Of a stretch of DNA of 6,826 nucleotides, positions 1 through 5,029 are shown in pieces. The stretch comes from an uncultured Oscillospiraceae bacterium (lineage in GTDB: Bacteria; Bacillota; Clostridia; Oscillospirales; Acutalibacteraceae), in assembly GCA_900555805.1 (NCBI GenBank), contig USMJ01000063.1:1-6826 (forward strand), written 5' to 3'. Position numbers and translations under genes: made by a program. The first letter of the stretch is position 1. Each line of letters begins with the position of its first letter. The notes under the pieces are model-generated. The model saw only the letters and a list, made by a program, of their open reading frames with translations, had not been told where the DNA came from and did not search any database.

Positions 1-1
1 G

Positions 2-388
2 GCGCTGCACCCCGGGTTGAGCGTTCAGGATGCGGCCGAAATCATTTCGGACAACTGCGATTCTGTTCTCTTTTTGAGTGGGCGGGGCAAGAATGCCAAA
101 GAGATCTCCGATGCGCTGGGGAAAGAGACCATCGACAGTTTCAACACCAGCGAGAACCGGGGTTCTCAAACCTCCCACGGACTGAACTATCAAAAATTAG
201 GAAAGGCGTTGATGTCAGAGGACGAAATTGCAATCATGGACGGCGGCAAGTGTATTTTGCAGCTGCGGGGCGTGAGGCCGTTCTTCTCGGAGAAGTTCGA
301 CATCACCAAGCACCCGCACTACAAGTACCTTTGCAGACGCGGACAAAGGGCATCAAAATCCTTAAGACAATGGACATCAAGGCCCTGA
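2..388 (+). CDS. VirD4/TraG-type conjugation coupling protein, C-terminal fragment
   Basis: This is the C-terminal part of a type IV coupling protein, the membrane ATPase that brings the DNA-relaxosome to the conjugation channel in clostridial integrative elements. The reading frame is open to the left window edge, so the TTG at 17 is internal and not a start. The visible ~125 residues match the end of the ATPase domain as I know it from the family: a segment ending NCDSVLFL, then LGKETID, a Ser/Arg-rich stretch, GLNYQKLGKAL, and MDGGKCILQLRGVRPF followed by KHPHYKYL. The Walker motifs would lie upstream, outside the window. After KYL (about 331) this frame becomes Arg/Ser-rich and unlike the family, whereas the next frame reads ADADKG, which fits better. 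A one-base insertion in the TTT run at 330-332 is therefore likely. The GC-rich codons differ from the genes that follow. I am sure of the family and unsure of the true end. Confidence 0.8.
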   Translation, partial: ALHPGLSVQDAAEIISDNCDSVLFLSGRGKNAKEISDALGKETIDSFNTSENRGSQTSHGLNYQKLGKALMSEDEIAIMDGGKCILQLRGVRPFFSEKFDITKHPHYKYLCRRGQRASKSLRQWTSRP

Positions 389-394
389 AGACAA

Positions 395-466
395 GGAGTG
401 TAATACCATACAGGAATAATCGGAATAAAAGAAATAAACAGTATCATAACTAAAAACGAAATAATC
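395..466 (+). other. Left junction: clostridial to Bacteroidota DNA, plus pyrE leader
   Basis: Composition changes here from GC-rich coding sequence (up to about 400) to an A-rich leader before pyrE. The leader has no Shine-Dalgarno-like purine box next to the ATG at 467, as is usual in Bacteroidota. I also did not find a clear Bacteroidota promoter of the TAnnTTTG type. The exact breakpoint cannot be fixed without the parental sequences. An estimate of 395-415 rests only on where GC-rich coding-like sequence stops. Confidence 0.5.
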
Positions 467-1099
467 ATGGACTTACTGAAAAAAGAATTTGCCTCTAAAC
501 TCATGAAAGTTAAGGCTATCAAGTTGCAACCAGAGAATCCATTCACTTGGGCTTCTGGCTGGAAATCTCCTTTCTATTGCGACAACCGCAAGACATTGGC
601 TTATCCAGAGCTTAGAACATTCGTTAAGCTTGAACTCGTACACGCTGTGCTCGAGAACTTTAGCGAGGCAGAGGCTGTGGCTGGTGTTGCTACTGGCGCT
701 ATCGCTCAGGGTGCATTGGTTGCCGACGCTCTCGGTCTTCCTTTCTCTTATGTACGTTCGAAACCAAAGGATCATGGTATGGCAAACCTCATCGAAGGCG
801 AAGTGAAACCTGGTATGAAGGTTGTTGTTGTTGAAGACTTGATTTCTACTGGTGGTAGCTCATTGAAGGCTGTAGAGGCTTTGCGCCAGGCTGGTTGCGA
901 GGTTGTTGGTATGGTAGCATCATATACCTATGGTTTCCCAATAGCAGAGAAGGCTTTCGCTGATGCTAACGTAAAGCTCATCACTCTTACCGACTATGAG
1001 CATGTAGTGGCTCAGGCTTCAGAAACTGGCTATATCGCAGAGAGCGACATCGAGGTTTTGAACGAGTGGCGTAAGGATCCTGCTAACTGGAAGAAATAA
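467..1099 (+). CDS. pyrE: Orotate phosphoribosyltransferase
   Basis: This cytosolic enzyme joins orotate to PRPP to give orotidine 5'-phosphate, the fifth step of de novo pyrimidine synthesis. At 210 residues it has the usual family length. The PRPP-binding motif is seen at residues 119-132 (four hydrophobic residues, E123-D124, then STGGSS). The flexible catalytic loop with Lys99, Lys101, Asp102, His103 and Gly104 lies at 98-111. The N-terminal WASGWKSPFYCDNRK segment (28-42) is typical of the orotate site. The protein looks complete. The stop is followed after 5 bases by the SRPBCC gene, so the two are very likely cotranscribed. The ATG at 467 has no Shine-Dalgarno box, and the codons and protein sequence are Bacteroidota-like, unlike the genes on either side. 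Confidence in the function is very high. Confidence 0.96.
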   Translation: MDLLKKEFASKLMKVKAIKLQPENPFTWASGWKSPFYCDNRKTLAYPELRTFVKLELVHAVLENFSEAEAVAGVATGAIAQGALVADALGLPFSYVRSKPKDHGMANLIEGEVKPGMKVVVVEDLISTGGSSLKAVEALRQAGCEVVGMVASYTYGFPIAEKAFADANVKLITLTDYEHVVAQASETGYIAESDIEVLNEWRKDPANWKK

Positions 1100-1104
1100 G
1101 GAAT

Positions 1105-1515
1105 ATGGCAACATTCGAAAGTTCTGTAAGACAGATTCCACATTCTCAGCAAGCAGTTTACAATATGCTCTCTGACCTCAGCAACATAGACAGAGTGAAA
1201 GACCGCATACCCGCCGACAAGCTCAACGACCTCACTTTCGATGCCGACAGCATGTCGATATCTACTCCTATGGGAGCGGTGAAGCTGAAGATTGTAGACC
1301 GCGAAGAACCAAAATGCATAAAGTTTGAGACGGAGCAGAGTCCTCTGCCATTCAATTTCTGGATTCAGATATTGCCAGTTACAGACACTACATGCAAAAT
1401 GAAGCTCACCATAAAGGCTGAGCTAAACCCATTTATCAAGGGCATGGTATCAAAACCTCTGCAAGAGGGTATCGAAAAGATTGCTGATGCCCTGCAAATG
1501 ATTAATTACGCTTAA
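1105..1515 (+). CDS. Small SRPBCC-fold protein of unknown function
   Basis: This is a 136-residue protein of the START/SRPBCC helix-grip fold, a family with a deep hydrophobic pocket used for binding lipids or other ligands. The pattern fits: an N-terminal strand (TFESSVRQIPHS), the helix VYNMLSDLSNI, the conserved-looking step ...MGAVKLKIVDREEPKCIKFET in the sheet, and a long C-terminal helix (about 118-135) ending in IADALQMINYA. There is no signal peptide or membrane segment, so it should be cytosolic. Five bases separate it from pyrE and four from argH, placing it inside a housekeeping operon. From memory, this gene order is common in Bacteroides and Prevotella. Its ligand and role are unknown to me, and its position between a pyrimidine and an arginine gene does not reveal them. 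Confidence 0.75.
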   Translation: MATFESSVRQIPHSQQAVYNMLSDLSNIDRVKDRIPADKLNDLTFDADSMSISTPMGAVKLKIVDREEPKCIKFETEQSPLPFNFWIQILPVTDTTCKMKLTIKAELNPFIKGMVSKPLQEGIEKIADALQMINYA

Positions 1516-1519
1516 ACCA

Positions 1520-1969
1520 ATGGCAAACAAACTTTGGGAAAAGAATTACGAGATAAACCACGAGATTGAAAGATTTACCGTGGGCAGAGACCGCGAGATG
1601 GATTTGTATCTTGCCAAGTATGATGTGCTCGGCTCTATGGCTCACATCACTATGCTCGAATCTATAGGCTTGCTCGAGAAAGAGGAACTAAAGCCTCTGC
1701 TCGATGAGCTAAAGAATATCTATGAGCTTTGCGAAAAGGGCGAGTTTGTGATAGAAGACGGTATAGAAGATGTACACTCGCAGGTGGAGTTGATGCTGAC
1801 TCGCAAGCTTGGCGACATGGGAAAAAAGATACACTCTGGACGCTCACGCAACGACCAGGTGTTGGTAGACCTCAAGCTCTTCACACGCCATCAGCTCAAG
1901 GAGATTGCTGATGCTGTAAAGGTGCTCTTCGACGAACTTGAAAACGTTCCAGTCAAAATGATAGATTGA
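1520..1969 (+). CDS. argH: Argininosuccinate lyase, N-terminal fragment cut at the right junction
   Basis: Argininosuccinate lyase cleaves argininosuccinate to arginine and fumarate, the last step of arginine synthesis. Family motifs of the N-terminal domain are clear: KLWEKNYEINHEIERFTVGRD at the start, DVHSQVE at residues 84-90 and SGRSRNDQV at 106-114. The match to the family runs to about residue 140 (VKVLFDEL). There the normal protein continues toward the PGYTHLQ region and later the GSSxMPxKxN signature, neither of which is present. Instead nine unrelated residues (ENVPVKMID) and a stop follow. A full enzyme has about 430-470 residues, so roughly two thirds are missing and this fragment cannot be active. 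The lost part coincides with the switch back to clostridial DNA. It starts four bases after the SRPBCC gene. Confidence 0.93.
   Translation: MANKLWEKNYEINHEIERFTVGRDREMDLYLAKYDVLGSMAHITMLESIGLLEKEELKPLLDELKNIYELCEKGEFVIEDGIEDVHSQVELMLTRKLGDMGKKIHSGRSRNDQVLVDLKLFTRHQLKEIADAVKVLFDELENVPVKMID
1930..1945. other. Right junction: Bacteroidota to clostridial DNA
   Basis: On the plus strand the ArgH match ends at about 1939. On the minus strand a gene that starts at 1978 runs into this point from the other side. The last bases that make sense in both readings are around 1931-1942, so a short shared sequence at the breakpoint is possible. No transposon end, target duplication, integrase or tRNA attachment site is visible here. 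Confidence 0.65.
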
Positions 1970-1978
1970 TTCGAGCAT
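1931..1978 (-). CDS. 5' fragment of a divergent clostridial gene, possibly PAP2-type phosphatase
   Basis: Reading leftward from the ATG at 1978-1976, the first residues are MLESIYHFDWNVFK, and the frame then merges into the antisense of argH. A strong ribosome site (AAAGGAG, minus strand, 1988-1994) lies nine bases upstream, and a leftward promoter is present near 2128-2156, so this looks like a real gene start cut by the junction. A short N-terminal segment with FDWxVF before a first membrane helix is what I recall for membrane PAP2-family lipid phosphatases of Clostridia. Fourteen residues are too few to prove the family. I am fairly sure of a gene start and unsure of its product. Confidence 0.45.
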
Positions 1979-1987
1979 TGTTATTTT

Positions 1988-1994
1988 CTCCTTT
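1988..1994 (-). promoter_or_regulatory. Shine-Dalgarno site of the truncated divergent gene
   Basis: The minus strand reads AAAGGAG, nine bases before the ATG at 1978. It is the main evidence that the ATG is a true start and that clostridial DNA already begins left of 1978. Confidence 0.55.
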
Positions 1995-2037
1995 CCTCAA
2001 AGATAAGACTTGCTTTATCGTTGTGACTTTTTTGGGG

Positions 2038-2056
2038 GTACACACCCGGTGTGTAC
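2038..2056. repeat. 19-bp inverted repeat, operator-like or leader hairpin
   Basis: There are two perfect 9-base arms around a single central C: GTACACACC at 2038-2046 and GGTGTGTAC at 2048-2056. It lies in the untranslated leader of the leftward gene, about 60 bp before that gene's start codon and about 70 bp downstream of its predicted promoter. Perfect symmetry with a one-base centre favours a dimeric repressor site over an RNA hairpin, because a 1-nt loop would need to open several pairs. No U-run follows it on the minus strand, so it is not an intrinsic terminator in that direction. Confidence 0.55.
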
Positions 2057-2127
2057 TTAAAACAGGTTTTATTAAAAGCCGAAAGCCACGGCTCGGGGAT
2101 GATAAAGCATGTATCCGTCAATTGGAA

Positions 2128-2156
2128 AGTATATCATGAAACGGGAAAAATTTCAA
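2128..2156 (-). promoter_or_regulatory. Leftward extended -10 promoter
   Basis: On the minus strand, TTGAAA (2156-2151) is followed after 17 bp by TATACT (2133-2128). TGA sits directly before the -10 box, giving an extended -10 element. It would drive the truncated gene that starts at 1978, with a leader of about 140 nt. Confidence 0.6.
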
Positions 2157-2214
2157 CAGAAAAACGAAAACGCACCGAAATTCCGGCCACATTTCCGCCT
2201 CGAAGCAAAAAGTA

Positions 2215-2243
2215 TTGATTTTTGATTTTGAGTGTATTATAAT
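2215..2243 (+). promoter_or_regulatory. Rightward sigma-A-type promoter of the methyltransferase gene
   Basis: TTGATT (2215-2220), a 17-bp spacer and a perfect TATAAT (2238-2243) form a near-consensus vegetative promoter. Transcription would start near 2250, giving a leader of about 100 nt that contains two hairpins. Confidence 0.75.
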
Positions 2244-2268
2244 ATTGAAAACAGAAAAGTTTGATGTC

Positions 2269-2281
2269 GCCGCCGAGCGGC
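2269..2281 (+). repeat. Short GC stem-loop in the leader
   Basis: GCCGC (2269-2273) and GCGGC (2277-2281) are perfect 5-bp arms around a CGA loop. The stem lies shortly after the predicted transcription start of the methyltransferase mRNA and may protect the 5' end. It is too short to be sure of a function. Confidence 0.4.
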
Positions 2282-2295
2282 TTTTAATCAAAGCC

Positions 2296-2317
2296 ACGGT
2301 TAGCTTAAGCTAACCGT
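2296..2317 (+). repeat. Perfect 22-bp palindrome in the methyltransferase leader
   Basis: ACGGTTAGCTT (2296-2306) is followed directly by its reverse complement AAGCTAACCGT (2307-2317). As RNA it would fold into a 9-bp stem with a UUAA tetraloop, ending 23 nt before the Shine-Dalgarno box. As DNA it could bind a dimeric regulator downstream of the promoter. No U-run follows, so it is not an intrinsic terminator. It might also be one copy of a dispersed palindromic repeat, but only this copy is in the window. Confidence 0.6.
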
Positions 2318-2352
2318 ACCGAACGGCGAAGCGACGGAACGGAGGAATTGAC

Positions 2353-3147
2353 ATGAGCGAAAAAATTACACTTTCGGGCGTGCCCGAAACAATGCTTCAG
2401 ACGGTGTATGCCCGAGCGAAGGAGACCCGGACGAGAGGGGCGATCCGCGACGAAAAAGCCGTGGAGCTAATCGGGAAAATCGACTATGACTTCACCGCCG
2501 CCGATAAGGACGTCGCGATGCGCAGCGGAGTTATCGCGCGAACGATAGTTTTGGATAAGCTTGTCGGCGATTATATTTTGAAGTACCCCGAAACTGTTGT
2601 CGTCAACATAGCCTGCGGTCTGGATACACGGTGTTATCGGGTCGGCGGCTATTCTCATTGGTATAATCTCGACCTGCCCGAGACGATCGCCGTGAGAGAA
2701 AAACTCCTGCCCGAGAACAGAGATATATCTCAGATCGCAATGTCGGCGACGGACAACTGGGGCGACAGCATAGACGAAAGCGCAAGGCAGGCACTGATAA
2801 TTATCGAGGGACTTACCATGTACCTCAAACAGGAAGACATAGAGCGTATGTTCTCCGTTATCGCCGACTGTTTCGACTCGGCGACGGTGTTCGTCGAAAC
2901 GATGAACCCGAGCGTCGTCAAGCGCTTCAAGGAAAAATCCATCGAAAAGAGCAAGGCGAAATTCATCTGGGGAATCGCGAACGGAAAAGAGCTCGCCGCT
3001 ATGCTGCCGAAGTTTGAATTCGCCGAAGAACACAGCCTGACGGAGGGCATGGCGGAATTTATGCCGATATATAAGCTGATAGACAAGCTCGCTTTCGCGA
3101 GGAACATATCTAATAAGATAGTCGTGATGAAAAAGGGCAATGTGTGA
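2353..3147 (+). CDS. TcmP/LCMT-family SAM-dependent methyltransferase
   Basis: This 264-residue cytosolic protein belongs to the leucine carboxyl methyltransferase/TcmP group of class I methyltransferases, which transfer a methyl group from S-adenosylmethionine, often to a carboxylate or hydroxyl of a small molecule. The SAM-binding motif I is at residues 82-97 (VVVNIACGLDTRCYRV). The acidic strand-2 site is NLDLPE with Asp107, followed by VREKLLPE. Asp134 with Trp136 matches the adenine-contacting A-x-D-x-x-W pattern. IIIEGLTMYL (149-158) is the family's EG..MYL signature. The early Arg63 in the GVIART segment also fits. The ATG at 2353 follows GGAGG (2341-2345) at good spacing and has its own promoter. 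The next gene begins 135 bp later behind its own promoter, so a shared pathway is not shown. The family is certain, the substrate unknown. Confidence 0.9.
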   Translation: MSEKITLSGVPETMLQTVYARAKETRTRGAIRDEKAVELIGKIDYDFTAADKDVAMRSGVIARTIVLDKLVGDYILKYPETVVVNIACGLDTRCYRVGGYSHWYNLDLPETIAVREKLLPENRDISQIAMSATDNWGDSIDESARQALIIIEGLTMYLKQEDIERMFSVIADCFDSATVFVETMNPSVVKRFKEKSIEKSKAKFIWGIANGKELAAMLPKFEFAEEHSLTEGMAEFMPIYKLIDKLAFARNISNKIVVMKKGNV

Positions 3148-3167
3148 TTCTTCGTTCGGCGTTTAAC

Positions 3168-3212
3168 GGTACATTTTTCACAAACTGTCAATTATATGCT
3201 TGAAAATGTGCC
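3168..3212. repeat. Imperfect inverted repeat overlapping the -35 box
   Basis: GGTACATTTTTCA (3168-3180) can pair with TGAAAATGTGCC (3201-3212). This gives a 12-bp stem with one bulged T and one G-T pair, and a 20-nt loop. The right arm covers the -35 box (3200-3205) of the amidohydrolase promoter. It may be a regulator site or a hairpin after the methyltransferase stop, but it lacks a U-run and so is a poor terminator. Confidence 0.4.
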
Positions 3213-3229
3213 TTCGGTCATGATATAAT
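3200..3229 (+). promoter_or_regulatory. Extended -10 promoter of the amidohydrolase gene
   Basis: TTGAAA (3200-3205), an 18-bp spacer and TATAAT (3224-3229) preceded by TGA (3221-3223) form a strong extended -10 promoter. The start point would be near 3236. Confidence 0.75.
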
Positions 3230-3231
3230 TG

Positions 3232-3256
3232 TGTTGAGGGCCTGACTCCCTCAACA
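3232..3256 (+). repeat. Stem-loop at the predicted transcription start
   Basis: TGTTGAGGG (3232-3240) pairs perfectly with CCCTCAACA (3248-3256) around a 7-nt loop. It begins within a few bases of the predicted start point, so it could be a 5' stabilising hairpin of the mRNA or an operator just downstream of the promoter. No U-run follows. The ribosome box GGAG (3269-3272) lies free, 13 nt beyond it. Confidence 0.55.
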
Positions 3257-3282
3257 TAAAAAGCGACTGGAGTAATGCTTGT

Positions 3283-4881
3283 ATGAAAACATTATTGAAA
3301 AACGGAAAAATCTATGACGGAACGGGGAACGGCGCTTTTGTCGGCGACATTCTCGTTGAGGATGATAGAATCGTCAAAGTCGGCGACAGCATTGACTGCG
3401 AAGCCGACAGGGTGATCGACATCACGGGACTTTCGGTCTCGTCGGGCTTTATGGACGCCCATTCGCATAACGACTGGTTCGCGATCAAGAACGATCCCTT
3501 GCCCTATTTCGAGCCGTTCATCCGCCAGGGAATGACGACTTTTGTCACGGGCAACTGCGGCCTTTCGTCGACGGGCTTCGAAAAAGACTGCAAGTATGTT
3601 GACAAGATCGGCGGCGGTCTGTTCTTCTTCCAAGACACCACGGGAAAATACGGCAGCACCGAGGAATACTTCAACGCCGTCGACGGCAACACGCCGTGCA
3701 ACATCGCCGTACTCGTCGGTCACTGCTCGGCGAGAGCCGCTGTGACGGGATATGAAAACAGAAAGCTGACCGCCGAGGAAGAGAAGAAGATGCTCGGCAT
3801 TTTGGAGAAGAATCTTCAGCAGGGCGCGGCGGGAATTTCGCTCGGCCTTATGTATGAGCCGGGTCTCTATGCCGACACGGACGAGCTGAGAAAGGTCGTT
3901 GACCTTTGCGTTAAATATAATAAGCCGCTGACGGTTCATCCGAGAGCGAGTTCGGCTGTTTCTATGGCGTACCCCCAGCTTCTCGGCCGTTCGCACTTGT
4001 TGCGTGCGCTCGATGAACTTGTCGAAATTTCGAAAGGCACGAACCTGAAATTACAGTATTCACACGCGATTTTCGTCGGCACAAGCTCTTTCAAGGATAA
4101 GGACGAGTTTGTTCGGATAATCAATAAGCTCAGAACCGACGGCGTTGACGCCAAGTTCGATATATATGACGAATGTCTCGGCGTTTCGGTCATCACCGTT
4201 ATTCTCCCGACATGGTATCAGGGAATGAGCGTCGAGGAAAGAAAAAAGCCAATCAACAGACTTAAGCTCAGCGTACTTATAAAAGCGACAAGCCTGCTGC
4301 TCGGCTTCGGCTTTAAGGACATTGAGATAGCGTACATAGGCGAGGGGTACGAAAAATATGAGGGCAAAACGGTTCATCAGATAGCCAAAGAGGAAGGCAT
4401 GAAGGATCTCGATGCGTACCTCATGCTCTGCGAAAAGAGCAATTTCAAGGGCAGAGTCAACATGGGGCCGTATTCTACGCCCGAAATCATCAGAGAGTTC
4501 GAAAATAACGAAAACTGTCTCTACATGACGGACGCATGGGTCGAGGAACACGGCGTTCAGAACCCGGCTATATATGACTGCTACCCGAAGTTCATCCGCG
4601 ATTCGCTTCTCGGAACAGGCTGCTCCATGCCGATGACAATTCGAAAGATGACGGGCGGCATAGCCGACAGATTCATGATAGCCGATAGAGGCTACGTCAA
4701 GGAGGGCTATTTCGCCGACCTCACAGTGTTCGACGAAAAGGAAATGCGAAACGCCACACCGGACAGAACATGCTCTTTCGGTATCGAGAAAGTCTTCATT
4801 AACGGCAAGCTCGTGCTCGACGGCGAGACGCTCGATAAGGAAGCTCTCAAGACAACGGGCAAGGCTTTAGCGATAAAGTAA
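3283..4881 (+). CDS. N-acyl-D-amino-acid deacylase family amidohydrolase
   Basis: This 532-residue metal-dependent amidohydrolase resembles D-aminoacylases and N-acyl-D-Glu/D-Asp deacylases, which release D-amino acids from N-acyl forms. The N-terminal beta domain (LLKNGKIYDGTG) leads into the barrel. DAHSHND carries His60 and His62, and GNCGLS carries Cys92, the metal-bridging Cys of D-aminoacylases. LGLMYEPGLYADTDEL (187-202) is a family hallmark. His219 (TVHPR) and His261 (QYSHA) are the further metal ligands, and Asp417 (MTDA) is the candidate catalytic acid. The C-terminal segment (about 440-515) has the usual MTIRKMTG, ADRGYVKEGYFADLTVFD and VFINGKLV motifs. No signal peptide is present, so it should be cytosolic. 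The ATG at 3283 follows GGAG at 3269-3272. It has its own promoter and terminator and is thus monocistronic. The fold is certain. Substrate specificity is inferred, and dipeptide- or hydantoin-type substrates are possible. Confidence 0.88.
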   Translation: MKTLLKNGKIYDGTGNGAFVGDILVEDDRIVKVGDSIDCEADRVIDITGLSVSSGFMDAHSHNDWFAIKNDPLPYFEPFIRQGMTTFVTGNCGLSSTGFEKDCKYVDKIGGGLFFFQDTTGKYGSTEEYFNAVDGNTPCNIAVLVGHCSARAAVTGYENRKLTAEEEKKMLGILEKNLQQGAAGISLGLMYEPGLYADTDELRKVVDLCVKYNKPLTVHPRASSAVSMAYPQLLGRSHLLRALDELVEISKGTNLKLQYSHAIFVGTSSFKDKDEFVRIINKLRTDGVDAKFDIYDECLGVSVITVILPTWYQGMSVEERKKPINRLKLSVLIKATSLLLGFGFKDIEIAYIGEGYEKYEGKTVHQIAKEEGMKDLDAYLMLCEKSNFKGRVNMGPYSTPEIIREFENNENCLYMTDAWVEEHGVQNPAIYDCYPKFIRDSLLGTGCSMPMTIRKMTGGIADRFMIADRGYVKEGYFADLTVFDEKEMRNATPDRTCSFGIEKVFINGKLVLDGETLDKEALKTTGKALAIK

Positions 4882-4897
4882 ATTTGAATTTAATAAC

Positions 4898-4939
4898 CGC
4901 CCCTGACGGATATGCTCTGTCGGGGGCGAATTTATTTTT
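4898..4939 (+). terminator. Rho-independent terminator after the amidohydrolase gene
   Basis: CGCCCCTGAC (4898-4907) pairs with GTCGGGGGCG (4919-4928), with one G-T pair. The stem can grow by three more pairs to leave a UAUGC loop. It is followed by the T-rich run AATTTATTTTT (4929-4939). It lies 17 bp after the stop codon. Confidence 0.9.
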
Positions 4940-4966
4940 GCCGCCTTATCGGACAAAGTTCACATA

Positions 4967-4994
4967 TTGACAAATCGAAAAAATATAGTATAAT
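4967..4994 (+). promoter_or_regulatory. Consensus promoter of the membrane-anchored protein gene
   Basis: A perfect TTGACA (4967-4972) and a perfect TATAAT (4989-4994) are separated by 16 bp. Transcription should start near 5001. The -35 box overlaps a copy of the GACAAAT half-site described at 5015-5029. Confidence 0.85.
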
Positions 4995-4996
4995 AC

Positions 4997-5008
4997 ATTC
5001 ATATGAAT
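4997..5008. repeat. 12-bp palindrome at the transcription start
   Basis: ATTCAT followed by ATGAAT is a perfect palindrome covering the predicted start point. It could be part of a repressor site. Being AT-rich and short, it could also be chance. Confidence 0.35.
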
Positions 5009-5014
5009 ATACCC

Positions 5015-5029
5015 GACAAATGATTTGTC
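5015..5029. promoter_or_regulatory. Operator-like palindrome GACAAAT-G-ATTTGTC
   Basis: Two perfect 7-base arms (5015-5021 and 5023-5029) flank one G, just downstream of the predicted start point and two bases before the ribosome box. The half-site GACAAAT occurs again at 4969-4975 over the -35 box, 46 bp upstream, and a weaker GACAAAG lies at 4952-4958. This arrangement suggests a repressor binding at the promoter and in the leader. No regulator gene is visible nearby. Confidence 0.5.

Larger units (their letters stand above)
1979..2352. other. Divergent intergenic region, no gene seen
   Basis: These ~375 bp separate the truncated leftward gene from the methyltransferase gene. In order they hold a minus-strand ribosome site, a 19-bp inverted repeat, a leftward promoter, a rightward promoter, a small GC stem, a 22-bp palindrome and the methyltransferase ribosome site. 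I found no coding potential or tRNA, and no riboswitch I could recognise. Confidence 0.7.

Noticed and set aside
370..453. Small open frame starting MDIKALK
   Set aside because: It has no ribosome box and crosses the proposed junction. It is better read as the out-of-frame tail of the coupling-protein gene.
467..1940. The pyrE-SRPBCC-argH stretch as a true horizontally transferred island in a clostridial genome
   Set aside because: argH is cut in mid-domain, no integration signs are present, and the gene trio looks like an ordinary Bacteroidota operon. An artefact is the simpler reading without read data.
2060..2100. Attenuator-like AGCCG/CGGCT stem followed by TTTTAAT on the minus strand
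   Set aside because: It is only a 5-bp stem and the T-run is interrupted. It is not distinguishable from chance.
2467..3191. Long minus-strand open frames opposite the methyltransferase gene
   Set aside because: They are antisense to a clear family member and have no ribosome sites or recognisable domains.
3275..3286. Three-codon open frame (ATG CTT GTA TGA) overlapping the amidohydrolase start as a regulatory leader peptide
   Set aside because: The GGAG box is only two bases before it, which is too close for good initiation. The overlap is probably chance.
3292..4551. Open frames opposite the amidohydrolase gene
   Set aside because: They are a mirror effect of the codon pattern of a real gene on the other strand. 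No start signals or family features are seen.
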